A stretch of DNA of 27,003 nt from SHZI01 sp964391025 (GTDB lineage: Bacteria > Pseudomonadota > Gammaproteobacteria > Steroidobacterales > GCA-2729495). The translations under genes and the position numbers were made by a program. Under the pieces are notes generated by a model that was given only the letters and a program-made list of their open reading frames with translations, was not told the DNA's origin and searched no databases. Of this stretch, positions 8,125 to 15,546 are shown piece after piece. The stretch's first letter is position 1. Every line of letters begins with the position of its first letter. The stretch is taken from positions 1-27,003 of the forward strand of contig CAYMKJ010000052.1 in the NCBI GenBank assembly GCA_964391025.1, given 5' to 3'.

Positions 8125-8738
8125 CACGGTGCATCCCAGGTGCGCGAGGCCTTGCCCAGCAGCTGCAGGTAAGCGACCAGCACATCCATTTCGGTCTTGC
8201 CCTTCACGGCGTCGCTGGCGCCCGCGACATCTTCGTCGGTGTAGGGCACTCCCGCGAAGCGCAGCGCTCTCATCTTGCTCGCGGTCAGGCTCTCGTCCAC
8301 GACATTCTTGTTGAGCCAGGGGAAGCCGGGCATGTTCGATTCCGGGACCACGTCCCGGGGATTCACGAGGTGGATGCGATGCCACTCATCTGTGTAGCGG
8401 CCGCCCACTCGTGCCAGGTCCGGGCCCGTGCGCTTGGAACCGAACTGGAACGGGTGGTCATACACCGACTCGCCCGCCACCGAGTAGGGGCCATAGCGCT
8501 CCGTCTCCGAGAGCAGCGGGCGAACCATCTGGGAGTGGCAGTTGTAGCAACCCTCACGGACATAGATGTCACGGCCTTCCAGCTCGGTTGCGGTGTAGGG
8601 CATGACGCCAGGGGCCGCCGTTGTGGTCTCCGTCGCAAAGTACAACGGGACGATCTCCACCAGACCTGCGACGCTGATGACCAGCGCCGTGAGGACGGCG
8701 AGGAGCCCGAGGTTGCGTTCGATGGCATCGTGCTTCAT
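8124..8738 (-). CDS. ccoO: CcoO, mono-haem c subunit of cbb3 oxidase
   Basis: A 204-residue membrane-anchored cytochrome c. One N-terminal helix (about 9-33) precedes REGCYNCHSQMVRP, the haem motif typical of CcoO. Downstream SNMPGFPWL supplies the methionine ligand region. The ATG at 8738 has GAGG about nine bases upstream and gives the usual MKHDxIERN-type start; the frame is open to 8786 but that overlaps ccoN. It lies 10 bp after the ccoN stop. The protein passes electrons from CcoP to the catalytic subunit. Confidence 0.96.
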   Translation of the reverse strand: MKHDAIERNLGLLAVLTALVISVAGLVEIVPLYFATETTTAAPGVMPYTATELEGRDIYVREGCYNCHSQMVRPLLSETERYGPYSVAGESVYDHPFQFGSKRTGPDLARVGGRYTDEWHRIHLVNPRDVVPESNMPGFPWLNKNVVDESLTASKMRALRFAGVPYTDEDVAGASDAVKGKTEMDVLVAYLQLLGKASRTWDAP

Positions 8739-8748
8739 AGGGACGACC

Positions 8749-10182
8749 TCAGGCGGGCTGGGCGGCAGGCGGCGGGATGACCACATCGATGACGGCCGCA
8801 GGCCGGGTCACCGTGCGGTAGACATTCCAGACCATGACGAGCATGCCCACCATGATCAGCACGCCACCGAGGAAGCGGATCGCGTAGAAGGGGTAGGTGG
8901 AATTGAGCGATTCCACGAAGCTGTAGGTGAGCGTGCCGTCCGCATTCGTCGCCCGCCACATGAGTCCCTGCATGACGCCGGCGATCCACATTGCCGCCAC
9001 GTACATCACGATGCCAATGGTCATCACCCAGAAGTGCAGGTCGATGGCCTTGATACTGAACATCTCCTTGCAGCCATAGAGGCGCGGAATGAGGATGTAC
9101 ATCGAACCGATGGAGACCATCGCCACCCAGCCCAGCGCGCCGGAATGGACGTGACCAATGGTCCAGTCGGTGTAGTGGGACAGCGCATTGACGGTGCGGA
9201 TCGACATCATCGGCCCTTCAAACGTGGACATGCCGTAGAAGGACAGCGACACGATGAGGAACTTGAGGATCGGATCCGTCCGAAGTTTTCCCCAGGCCCC
9301 CGACAGCGTCATGATTCCGTTGATCATGCCGCCCCAGGAGGGCGCAATCAGGATCAGCGAGAAGACCATGCCCAGCGACTGGGCCCAGTCCGGCAACGAG
9401 GTGTAGTGCAGGTGGTGGGGACCCGCCCACATGTAAATGGAGATGAGGGCCCAGAAGTGCACCACGGACAGCCGGTAGGAATACACCGGCCGGCCGGCCT
9501 GCTTGGGCACGAAGTAATACATCATGCCGAGGAAGCCCGCCGTCAGGAAAAAGCCGACGGCATTGTGCCCGTACCACCACTGCACCATCGCATCCACGGT
9601 ACCCGCATACAGTGAGTAGGACTTGGTCATGCTCACCGGCACGGCGGCGCTGTTGACGATGTGCAGGATGGCGATCGTGATGATGTAGGCCGCGAAAAAC
9701 CAGTTGGCCACGTAGATGTGCGAAATCCGCCGCTTCATCAGCGTGCCGAAAAACACGACGCCGTAGACGACCCAGACGACCGCGATCAGCAGGTCTATGG
9801 GCCACTCAAGCTCCGCGTACTCCTTGCCCTGGGTCATGCCAAGGGGCAGGGAGATGGCGGCCAGCAGGATGATCAGCTGCCAGCCCCAGAAGGTGAAGCC
9901 GGCCAGGCGGTCACTGAACAGGCGCACATGGCAGGTCCGCTGGACGATGTAGTAGGACGAGGCAAACAGGGCCGACCCGCCGAACGCGAAAATTACCGCG
10001 TTGGTGTGCAGGGGACGCAGGCGGCTGAAGGTGAGCCAGGGGATGTCGAAGTTGAGGGCCGGCCAGACCAGCTGGGCGGCGAGCAGGGTGCCGACGAGCA
10101 TGCCGACGACCCCCCACACCAAGGTCATCAGGGCGAACTGGCGGACCACCCGATCGTTGTAAGTCTGGTTTGCCCCAGCCAC
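8749..10182 (-). CDS. ccoN: CcoN, catalytic subunit of cbb3-type cytochrome c oxidase
   Basis: A 477-residue polytopic membrane protein of the haem-copper oxidase superfamily, C family, which reduces oxygen to water with high affinity and pumps protons. The conserved histidines are visible: RPLHTNAV (low-spin haem), WWYGHNAVGF with the following tyrosine-rich helix (histidine and the cross-linked tyrosine of the C family), GPHHLHY (copper ligands) and DWTIGHVHSGALGW (haem ligands). The start is GTG at 10182 with GGGAG seven bases upstream. It is the first gene of a nine-gene unit running to ccoS and diverges from a Rieske oxygenase across a 131-bp gap. Confidence 0.97.
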   Translation of the reverse strand: MAGANQTYNDRVVRQFALMTLVWGVVGMLVGTLLAAQLVWPALNFDIPWLTFSRLRPLHTNAVIFAFGGSALFASSYYIVQRTCHVRLFSDRLAGFTFWGWQLIILLAAISLPLGMTQGKEYAELEWPIDLLIAVVWVVYGVVFFGTLMKRRISHIYVANWFFAAYIITIAILHIVNSAAVPVSMTKSYSLYAGTVDAMVQWWYGHNAVGFFLTAGFLGMMYYFVPKQAGRPVYSYRLSVVHFWALISIYMWAGPHHLHYTSLPDWAQSLGMVFSLILIAPSWGGMINGIMTLSGAWGKLRTDPILKFLIVSLSFYGMSTFEGPMMSIRTVNALSHYTDWTIGHVHSGALGWVAMVSIGSMYILIPRLYGCKEMFSIKAIDLHFWVMTIGIVMYVAAMWIAGVMQGLMWRATNADGTLTYSFVESLNSTYPFYAIRFLGGVLIMVGMLVMVWNVYRTVTRPAAVIDVVIPPPAAQPA

Positions 10183-10313
10183 GGTCAGCTCCCGCTCTTT
10201 GTGCAGTGCGCACCCTACTCACAAGGAGGAAGGGGCGGTATAGGTAGTTTCGCGGACTGTTTCGGGCCGGGCGTTTGCCGAAGAATCGGGCTTCCACTCA
10301 GGGAGGCATTTCG
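10183..10313 (+). promoter_or_regulatory. Divergent intergenic region between ccoN and the Rieske oxygenase
   Basis: This 131-bp gap must carry the promoters of both the cco operon and the Rieske gene. I see a perfect 8-bp palindrome GTGCGCAC at 10206-10213, flanked by a loose inverted pair TTTGTG...CACAAG, and the sequence TATAGG near 10240, whose complement could serve as a -10 for ccoN. No FNR/ANR box (TTGAT-N4-ATCAA) is present on either strand. The Rieske ribosome site is GGGAGG at about 10301. Confidence 0.45.
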
Positions 10314-11501
10314 ATGTACATCAATTTCTGGTACCCGATGGTCCGCAGCGAAGACCTGGGGCCCGACAAGCCCGAACGCGTTAAGGTCCTCGGGCTAAAC
10401 TTCGCCGTTTTTCGCGACAGCAAGGGCAAGGCCCATGCGCTCTCCGACACCTGCGTCCACCGTGGCGGTTCCCTCGGCGGCGCCTGGGAACTGGGGAAAA
10501 ACCCCCGCATCCAGGGCGACTGCGTGGTCTGCCCTTACCACGGCTGGGAGTTCGGTGGCGACGGTGACTGCAAGAACGTCCCGTCCATCGGCTATGGCAC
10601 GAAGCCGCCACCCCGGGCCAAGGTGGACGCCTACCCCACCGTCGAGAAGTACGGCATCGTCTTTGCGTTCCTGGGGGACCTGCCCGAGAACGAACGGCCG
10701 CCCCTCCTGGAGATCGAGGAGTACACCCACGCCGGCTGGCGGGCCAACTCGGTGCTCGTGCTGGAGGTGGACTACTACTACGAGCGGTCCATCGAGAACG
10801 GCCTGGACCCGGCCCACAACGAGTTCGTGCACCCGACACACGGCTTCAAGGGCATCAACCGCGAGACCTACAAGGTCCGCGAGTATGAGGTCGAGAACTA
10901 CCCGCAGAACTGGGGCATGTGGTTCATCCACCGCTTCGATTCGCCCGGCCTCGGGGACAAGACCTGGAAGCAGGTCGAGGAGACAGCTGGCGCGCCCGGC
11001 GACGTCTACGCCGGCAGCGGCACCCACGGGCCAAACACGATGATCACGGAGATCAACGTGGGCAAGGGCCAGAAGTTCCGCCAGTACTTCTTCGAGCAGC
11101 CGGTGGACCAGAACAAGACCCGCATATTCTTCGTCAATATGCGCAACTTCATGCTGGAGCCCCACCACGACGGTCCCGTCCACGCCCGGAACAAGGTCAT
11201 CGCCCAGCAGGACATCGAGATCCTCGTGGACGTGTACCCGCCCCGCACCCCCACCAGCAACACGAAGGAAGTGTTGATGCCGGCGGACAAGGCCGTGGTA
11301 GCGTATAGGGAGTGGCTCAGCAAGTTCGACGAAAGGGGCTGGCGCATTGACTGGGACGAGTTCACCCGGCGCAACGGCAAGGACACTGCCTATGCCATAC
11401 CGTCACCGCGGCGTCGCGGCTCGGGAAACTGGGTCCTGGAACCGGTGCCCCTGCTTGCCAACCGTGCTGAGCGCAAGACAGCCCAGAAAGCGACGGGCTG
11501 A
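10314..11501 (+). CDS. Rieske [2Fe-2S] non-haem iron oxygenase, alpha-subunit type
   Basis: A 395-residue oxygenase. The Rieske domain (about 5-105) has ligands C47-x-H49 and C73-PY-H76, with 23 residues between the pairs, longer than the usual 15-17. The catalytic domain has the mononuclear iron motif ENGLDPAHNEFVHPTH. Such enzymes hydroxylate or demethylate aromatic or alicyclic compounds using electrons from a reductase. The sequence looks closest to the VanA / pheophorbide a oxygenase type of stand-alone alpha subunits; the substrate cannot be told. No beta subunit and no reductase is visible in the window. ATG at 10314 was chosen because GGGAGG lies about seven bases upstream. A universal stress gene follows 33 bp downstream, probably in the same transcript. 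Confidence 0.9.
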   Translation: MYINFWYPMVRSEDLGPDKPERVKVLGLNFAVFRDSKGKAHALSDTCVHRGGSLGGAWELGKNPRIQGDCVVCPYHGWEFGGDGDCKNVPSIGYGTKPPPRAKVDAYPTVEKYGIVFAFLGDLPENERPPLLEIEEYTHAGWRANSVLVLEVDYYYERSIENGLDPAHNEFVHPTHGFKGINRETYKVREYEVENYPQNWGMWFIHRFDSPGLGDKTWKQVEETAGAPGDVYAGSGTHGPNTMITEINVGKGQKFRQYFFEQPVDQNKTRIFFVNMRNFMLEPHHDGPVHARNKVIAQQDIEILVDVYPPRTPTSNTKEVLMPADKAVVAYREWLSKFDERGWRIDWDEFTRRNGKDTAYAIPSPRRRGSGNWVLEPVPLLANRAERKTAQKATG

Positions 11502-11534
11502 ACCGCCCACATACGTCATCGAGGAGCACACCAA

Positions 11535-11978
11535 ATGGCAGCGAAAAATCTCCTGATTTTCCCCACGGATTTCTCCGAGCGGTCGCTGTCAGCGCTGCCC
11601 TGGGTCCGCAAGATGGCCGAGGCGATGCAGGCGGACGTGCGCTGCATCTACGTGGTTGAGGAACCGCAGATCTACAGCACCCTGGACATGGGCCCCATTG
11701 CCATCCCGTCGGTGACGGAGCTGGTACGGAACGCGGAAACCCGCATCGACGCCTTCATCAAGGCCAACCTGAAGGCCTTCGGCAGTGCGCCGAAGGCCTC
11801 GGTGCTGGTCGGCCGGCCGGCCGACGAAATCGCGAACTACGCGCGAGACCATGAAGCCGCGATGATCATCATGACGACCCACGGTTACAGCGGGGTCAAG
11901 CACCTGCTGCTGGGAAGCACGACGGAGGGCGTACTCCGGCACGCGAGCTGCCCGGTGTTGTCGATCCGGACGGCCTGA
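11535..11978 (+). CDS. Universal stress protein, UspA family
   Basis: A 147-residue single-domain Usp. The N terminus NLLIFPTDFSERSLSALPW is the typical first strand and helix, and the C-terminal nucleotide loop reads TTHGYSGVKHLLLGSTTEGVLRHASCPVL, matching the G-2x-G-9x-G(S/T) pattern of ATP-binding members. Usp proteins help survival under starvation, oxidative stress or low oxygen; the exact action is seldom known. GAGGAG eight bases before the ATG fits. It follows the Rieske oxygenase by 33 bp and ends four bases short of the convergent sensor kinase gene, leaving no room for a separate terminator. Confidence 0.95.
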   Translation: MAAKNLLIFPTDFSERSLSALPWVRKMAEAMQADVRCIYVVEEPQIYSTLDMGPIAIPSVTELVRNAETRIDAFIKANLKAFGSAPKASVLVGRPADEIANYARDHEAAMIIMTTHGYSGVKHLLLGSTTEGVLRHASCPVLSIRTA

Positions 11979-11982
11979 TCTG

Positions 11983-13335
11983 TCAGTTCAGCGCGGCCCC
12001 GGGCAGTCGCACTTCCATCTGCAATCCCCCGCCGTCGCGCGGGGCTGCCCGGACGCTGCCGCCGTGGGCCTCGAACACCCGCCGGGCTATGGCGAGACCC
12101 AGTCCCGTGCCGTCTGTACTGGCTAGCGTGCCGGGGACGCGGAAGTAGGGCTCGAAGATCTTCTCCAGCAATTCGCCAGCTACACCAGGACCACGATCCG
12201 CCACAGTCACCGCAATGTCAGCCCCGGACCGGACCGCATCCACCTCGATCCGGGAACCGGCCGGCGCGTAGCGGATCGCGTTGCGCAGGATGTTCTCAAG
12301 AGCGCTGCGAAGCAGTTCGGGATCCCCGACGATGAGCAGATCCCGGGCGGTGCGAAACTGCACCTCGCAGGACCGGGCCTGGGCCTCGAGCTCCTCGTCC
12401 CGGCACAGTTCCCCGATGAGCGAGTCTAGCCGGACCAGGCGTCGCGCCATGGCGCCCGCAGCACCGAGCCGCGCGTAGCGCAGCAGGTCCCCGATCACCC
12501 GGTCCATGCGCCCGATCTCCTGCTCGACCCGGTGGGACTCCGCAAGACTCGCGCCAGGACGCTGGGCCGCCAGGGCCGTCGCCGCCTGCAGTCGTGCCAG
12601 TGGCGAGCGCAGTTCGTGGGATAACTCGGCCATGAGCCGCTCCCGGCCGGACAGCAGCTCCTGGAGCTGCGCGGCCATGGTGTTGAAGTCGGCGGCGAGG
12701 GCTCCGAGTTCATCCCGGCGCCCGGTGATGGAGTCCGGAACCCGGGCCTCGATGCGGCCCCGGGCCAGCTCCCGCACGGCCACCTGGAGCCGGGCAATGG
12801 GCCTGCCGACAGTCCGGGCGATGAGCCAGGCGACGGACGCGATGACCAGCAGGGCGACGAACGCCAGCCCGAGCGCAGTGGCGGGGCTGCCCCACAGCTT
12901 GATCTGGTTGGGCAGCACCAGGAACGCATAAGCCGCACCATCGGGCCCGATGAGCTGGGGTGCGAGACGCACGGGCCGGTAGTTGGCGGCCGGCTGCTCT
13001 GGCGGCCCGACCACGGAGTCGCGCACGAAGTCCGCGTACTCCCGCGGAATCTCCCTGCCGAGAATGTCGCGGCTCCCGCTGTCCAGAACAAAGATGGTGA
13101 CGTCCCGGGGCACGGCGGCGCTGCGCAGCCAGCGCTGGAGGCCCGGCTTGCCCTCCGCCGACAGAGCGGCGGCCGCGTCGCGACCGAGGGGACTCTGGCG
13201 CGTGACGGCGTAGTTCTCCAGCTGAAGCGAGGCCACCAGACCCACGCTGCCGATGCCCAGAAGCACGAACGCGAGGAGCGCGATACTGATGTAGAGGGCG
13301 ATGCGCCAGTAGAGCCGCCTGAATCCCAGCTCCAC
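11983..13335 (-). CDS. Membrane sensor histidine kinase, CpxA/EnvZ-like
   Basis: A 450-residue inner-membrane kinase. Helix 1 at about 12-36, a periplasmic domain about 37-150, helix 2 at about 153-173, a HAMP linker (RTVGRPIARLQVAVRELARG) and HisKA motif AELSHELRSPLARLQ with H240. The ATPase domain has N box ALENILRNAIRYA, G1 DRGPGV and G2 GTGLGLAIARR, so it is complete. It begins three bases after the response regulator stop and forms an operon with it. The periplasmic domain suggests an envelope or external signal. The pairing resembles CpxA-CpxR, but similarity at this depth does not fix the signal. Confidence 0.93.
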   Translation of the reverse strand: MELGFRRLYWRIALYISIALLAFVLLGIGSVGLVASLQLENYAVTRQSPLGRDAAAALSAEGKPGLQRWLRSAAVPRDVTIFVLDSGSRDILGREIPREYADFVRDSVVGPPEQPAANYRPVRLAPQLIGPDGAAYAFLVLPNQIKLWGSPATALGLAFVALLVIASVAWLIARTVGRPIARLQVAVRELARGRIEARVPDSITGRRDELGALAADFNTMAAQLQELLSGRERLMAELSHELRSPLARLQAATALAAQRPGASLAESHRVEQEIGRMDRVIGDLLRYARLGAAGAMARRLVRLDSLIGELCRDEELEAQARSCEVQFRTARDLLIVGDPELLRSALENILRNAIRYAPAGSRIEVDAVRSGADIAVTVADRGPGVAGELLEKIFEPYFRVPGTLASTDGTGLGLAIARRVFEAHGGSVRAAPRDGGGLQMEVRLPGAALN

Positions 13336-13338
13336 GCG

Positions 13339-14064
13339 TCAGCCCCGCAGACCGGTTTCTGCGTCGAGCACGTAGCCGTGCCCGCGCAGACCCCGGATGC
13401 AGTCCCCCGCCACGCCGGCTGCCGCCAGCTTGCGCCGCAACTTGCTGATCAGCGTGTCGATGCTGCGATCGTAGGCCTCGATGGGCCGATCCAGAGCCAG
13501 TTCCGTGAGTCGCGCCCGGGACAACACTTCCCCCGGGTGGCGCATCAGGTGTTCCAGGACGTGCATCTCCCCTGCCGTCACAACGACCGGCACATCCCGC
13601 ACCAGCAGCTGGCGACGCCGGAGGTCCAGCCGGAGGGGCCCCACCACCAGATCGCCAGCCGCGGAACGCCGTTCGCTGCCGCGGGACCGCTTCAGGACCG
13701 CCTGGATCCGGGCCACCAGCTCCAGGGGATTGAAGGGCTTGGGCAGGTAGTCGTCGGCGCCGGCCAGCAGCCCGATGATCCGCTCGGATTCGTCGCCCCG
13801 GGCCGTCAGCATGATGACGGGCAGGTCGTGGCGCTCGCGGAGGCGCTTCAGCACCTCGAAACCGCTGATCCCGGGCAGCATCACGTCCAGCACCACCAGG
13901 TCGGGCGGCGCTTCCTCGACACGCGCCAGGGCGCTTTCACCGTCCGGTACGGTCGTTGCGCTGAACCCCTGCAGTTCCAGGAACTCCTGGAGCATGGCAG
14001 CGAGGGTCACGTCGTCGTCCACCAGCAAAAGGCGGGCACCAACCGGTGGGCCAGCGTCGCTCAC
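13339..14064 (-). CDS. OmpR/CpxR-family response regulator
   Basis: A 241-residue transcription factor. The receiver has D16-D18, phospho-acceptor D60 (VVLDVMLPGISG), T87 and K109 (DDYLPKPFNPLELVARI). A winged-helix domain of the OmpR type occupies about 135-232 (LTELALDRPIEAYDRSIDTLISKLRRKL, then the wing IRGLRGHGYVL). It is the first gene of the pair with the sensor kinase. A trio of direct repeats at an 11-bp period lies 50-77 bp upstream of its start and would suit an OmpR-family dimer, suggesting autoregulation and possible control of the divergent ferredoxin gene. Confidence 0.95.
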   Translation of the reverse strand: MSDAGPPVGARLLLVDDDVTLAAMLQEFLELQGFSATTVPDGESALARVEEAPPDLVVLDVMLPGISGFEVLKRLRERHDLPVIMLTARGDESERIIGLLAGADDYLPKPFNPLELVARIQAVLKRSRGSERRSAAGDLVVGPLRLDLRRRQLLVRDVPVVVTAGEMHVLEHLMRHPGEVLSRARLTELALDRPIEAYDRSIDTLISKLRRKLAAAGVAGDCIRGLRGHGYVLDAETGLRG

Positions 14065-14113
14065 CGAGCCCCTGCCCTGCGACTGATCGTCGGATTTCGA
14101 CCAGCAACCATCA

Positions 14114-14141
14114 CTGTTGCACCCCTGTTAACTGTCTGTTG
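14114..14141 (+). promoter_or_regulatory. Three direct repeats CTGTTR at 11-bp period, putative OmpR-family operator
   Basis: CTGTTG at 14114, CTGTTA at 14125 and CTGTTG at 14136 are spaced exactly 11 bp apart, one helical turn. The outer flanks also resemble each other (CTGTTAAC and CTGTTGAC). OmpR-family regulators such as PhoB and PhoP bind tandem half-sites with this period. The array sits between the response regulator (start 14064) and fdxA (start 14206), so it could serve either direction. Confidence 0.55.
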
Positions 14142-14205
14142 ACCCACAAATCCTGAACCCGCGCCTAAACTTCACCCTATCAGCTGCATCTTCCGGAATG
14201 TTTCC

Positions 14206-14544
14206 ATGGCCTTTGTTGTGACTGAGAACTGTATACGATGCAAGTATCAGCACTGCGTCGCTGTCTGCCCGGTCGACTGCTTCCACGCGGGCCCGAACTT
14301 TCTGGTCATAAATCCGGACGAGTGCATCGACTGTACCCTTTGCGAACCGGAATGCCCCGCCAACGCCATCTATGCCGAAGCCGATCTGCCGGCCAACCTG
14401 AAGAACTTTAGCGCGCTCAATCGCGAGCTCGCGGCCGTCTGGCCCATTATCGCGGTTGCCGAAGTGCCTCCCCCGGATGCGGACCAGTGGCTGAACGTTG
14501 AAGGCAAGCTGGCCCACCTTGAAAGACTGGAGAATCGCCCATGA
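14206..14544 (+). CDS. fdxA: 7Fe ferredoxin, FdxA type ([3Fe-4S][4Fe-4S])
   Basis: A 112-residue soluble ferredoxin close to Azotobacter vinelandii ferredoxin I in length and sequence. Cysteines C9, C12, C17, C21, C25, C40, C43, C46 and C50 fall at the same spacing as in that protein, whose first site binds a 3Fe-4S and second a 4Fe-4S cluster. The C-terminal extension (NRELAAVWPIIAVAEVPPPDADQW...GKLAHLE) is also the FdxA type. It serves as a low-potential electron carrier. Its stop overlaps the start of an eight-helix membrane protein by four bases (ATGA), hinting that the two work together. Confidence 0.95.
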   Translation: MAFVVTENCIRCKYQHCVAVCPVDCFHAGPNFLVINPDECIDCTLCEPECPANAIYAEADLPANLKNFSALNRELAAVWPIIAVAEVPPPDADQWLNVEGKLAHLERLENRP

Positions 14545-15503
14545 GCACCACGCACACCGCCGGTTTCAAGCGCATGTTCTTCAAGCCACCCTACATCGGG
14601 TTGTTCGCGTTTGTCAGCGTGTTCGTCGTGCAGGGACTCGGCCACACGATCATGATCGTGATGGAGGAGCAGCTGGGCCACGAGTATATGTTTCACTCGG
14701 CTTTCGCCATGGGCCTCGCCGGCCTGGCGATGCTCTTGTACGGCATGTCGCGTCCCGGCGAAACGGCCGCCACCTGGTGGGGCTTCTTCGCGGCCATGGC
14801 GATCTGGACCGGCTGGGTGGAGTTCACCTTCATCGTCTACGCCCTGCAGATGGGGGTTAAGCCCATCCTGGATGCGACCGGAGCGATAGCGACGAAGCCC
14901 GAGTACCTGGTGATGGAAGGCTCAGTGGCCGTCATGGGTGCGAGCTTGCTGTATTTCCTTTTGAACAAGGAAACCAAGTGCAATTTCTTCCACTGGATCC
15001 AGAAGAACTTGCGCCTGCCGGTGGGCAAGGCGAATCCCCGCCACGAGCGGAACTTTGCCCTGATCACCTTCATCGAGTCCATCTACCTGCTCTGGTTCTT
15101 CTATCTGCTCCTGCTGGTGGCCTACAACGAGGCCTGGCTTGGTGCAACGCATCCGCTGGTCTATGGCTACTTCGTCCTGAACACGATCTGGGCCGTTTAT
15201 CTTTTCAGCCGCATGATCAAGATGTGGAAGGTGGCAACCGCGGTCCGCTACGCCATCGCCACGGGAATCATTGCCTTCACCAGCTATGAACTCATCGGTC
15301 GTTGGGGAATCGGTGAGGATATCTGGGTGCAGCCCTCGAAGTACGCCATGGAGCTCAGCCTGATCGTGCTGGTGATCGCGGTAATCACGGCTATCTCCTG
15401 GCTGACGCCCGACCACATCAAGGCGAAGCTCGACCAGGAGGCGCGCGCGATGGAAAACATGCAGAGCCAGGCTGCGGCGGCCAGCGGGGGCCGTAGCGAC
15501 TGA
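14541..15503 (+). CDS. Unrecognised eight-helix membrane protein coupled to fdxA
   Basis: A 320-residue protein with about eight hydrophobic helices, near 17-41, 53-69, 78-102, 122-141, 172-195, 205-225, 233-253 and 268-288. Both ends look cytoplasmic; the C terminus is charged, then alanine/serine/glycine-rich. Several polar residues lie in or next to helices: H35 and E42-E43 in GLGHTIMIVMEEQLGHEYMFH, E94 in GWVEFTF, E126 in VMEGSVAV, E179 in FIESIYLLWFF and E250 in SYELIGRW. Repeated membrane histidines and glutamates suggest proton, quinone or metal handling, but I do not recognise the family and assign no function. Translational coupling to a ferredoxin suggests a redox role. No haem or cluster motif is visible; there is a single cysteine, C147. 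Confidence 0.88.
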   Translation: MSTTHTAGFKRMFFKPPYIGLFAFVSVFVVQGLGHTIMIVMEEQLGHEYMFHSAFAMGLAGLAMLLYGMSRPGETAATWWGFFAAMAIWTGWVEFTFIVYALQMGVKPILDATGAIATKPEYLVMEGSVAVMGASLLYFLLNKETKCNFFHWIQKNLRLPVGKANPRHERNFALITFIESIYLLWFFYLLLLVAYNEAWLGATHPLVYGYFVLNTIWAVYLFSRMIKMWKVATAVRYAIATGIIAFTSYELIGRWGIGEDIWVQPSKYAMELSLIVLVIAVITAISWLTPDHIKAKLDQEARAMENMQSQAAAASGGRSD

Positions 15504-15546
15504 CTCCGGCTAGTCGACAGCAGCAGCACTCCTCCCAGGGGTGCGG

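Noticed and set aside
8602..9615. Plus-strand open frame of 337 codons opposite ccoN
   Set aside because: Antisense to the conserved oxidase subunit; product is histidine- and aspartate-rich without any family pattern.
10260..10285. Possible FNR box TTGCCGAAGAATCGG near the Rieske start
   Set aside because: Only the first three bases of each half fit; the ATCAA half is missing.
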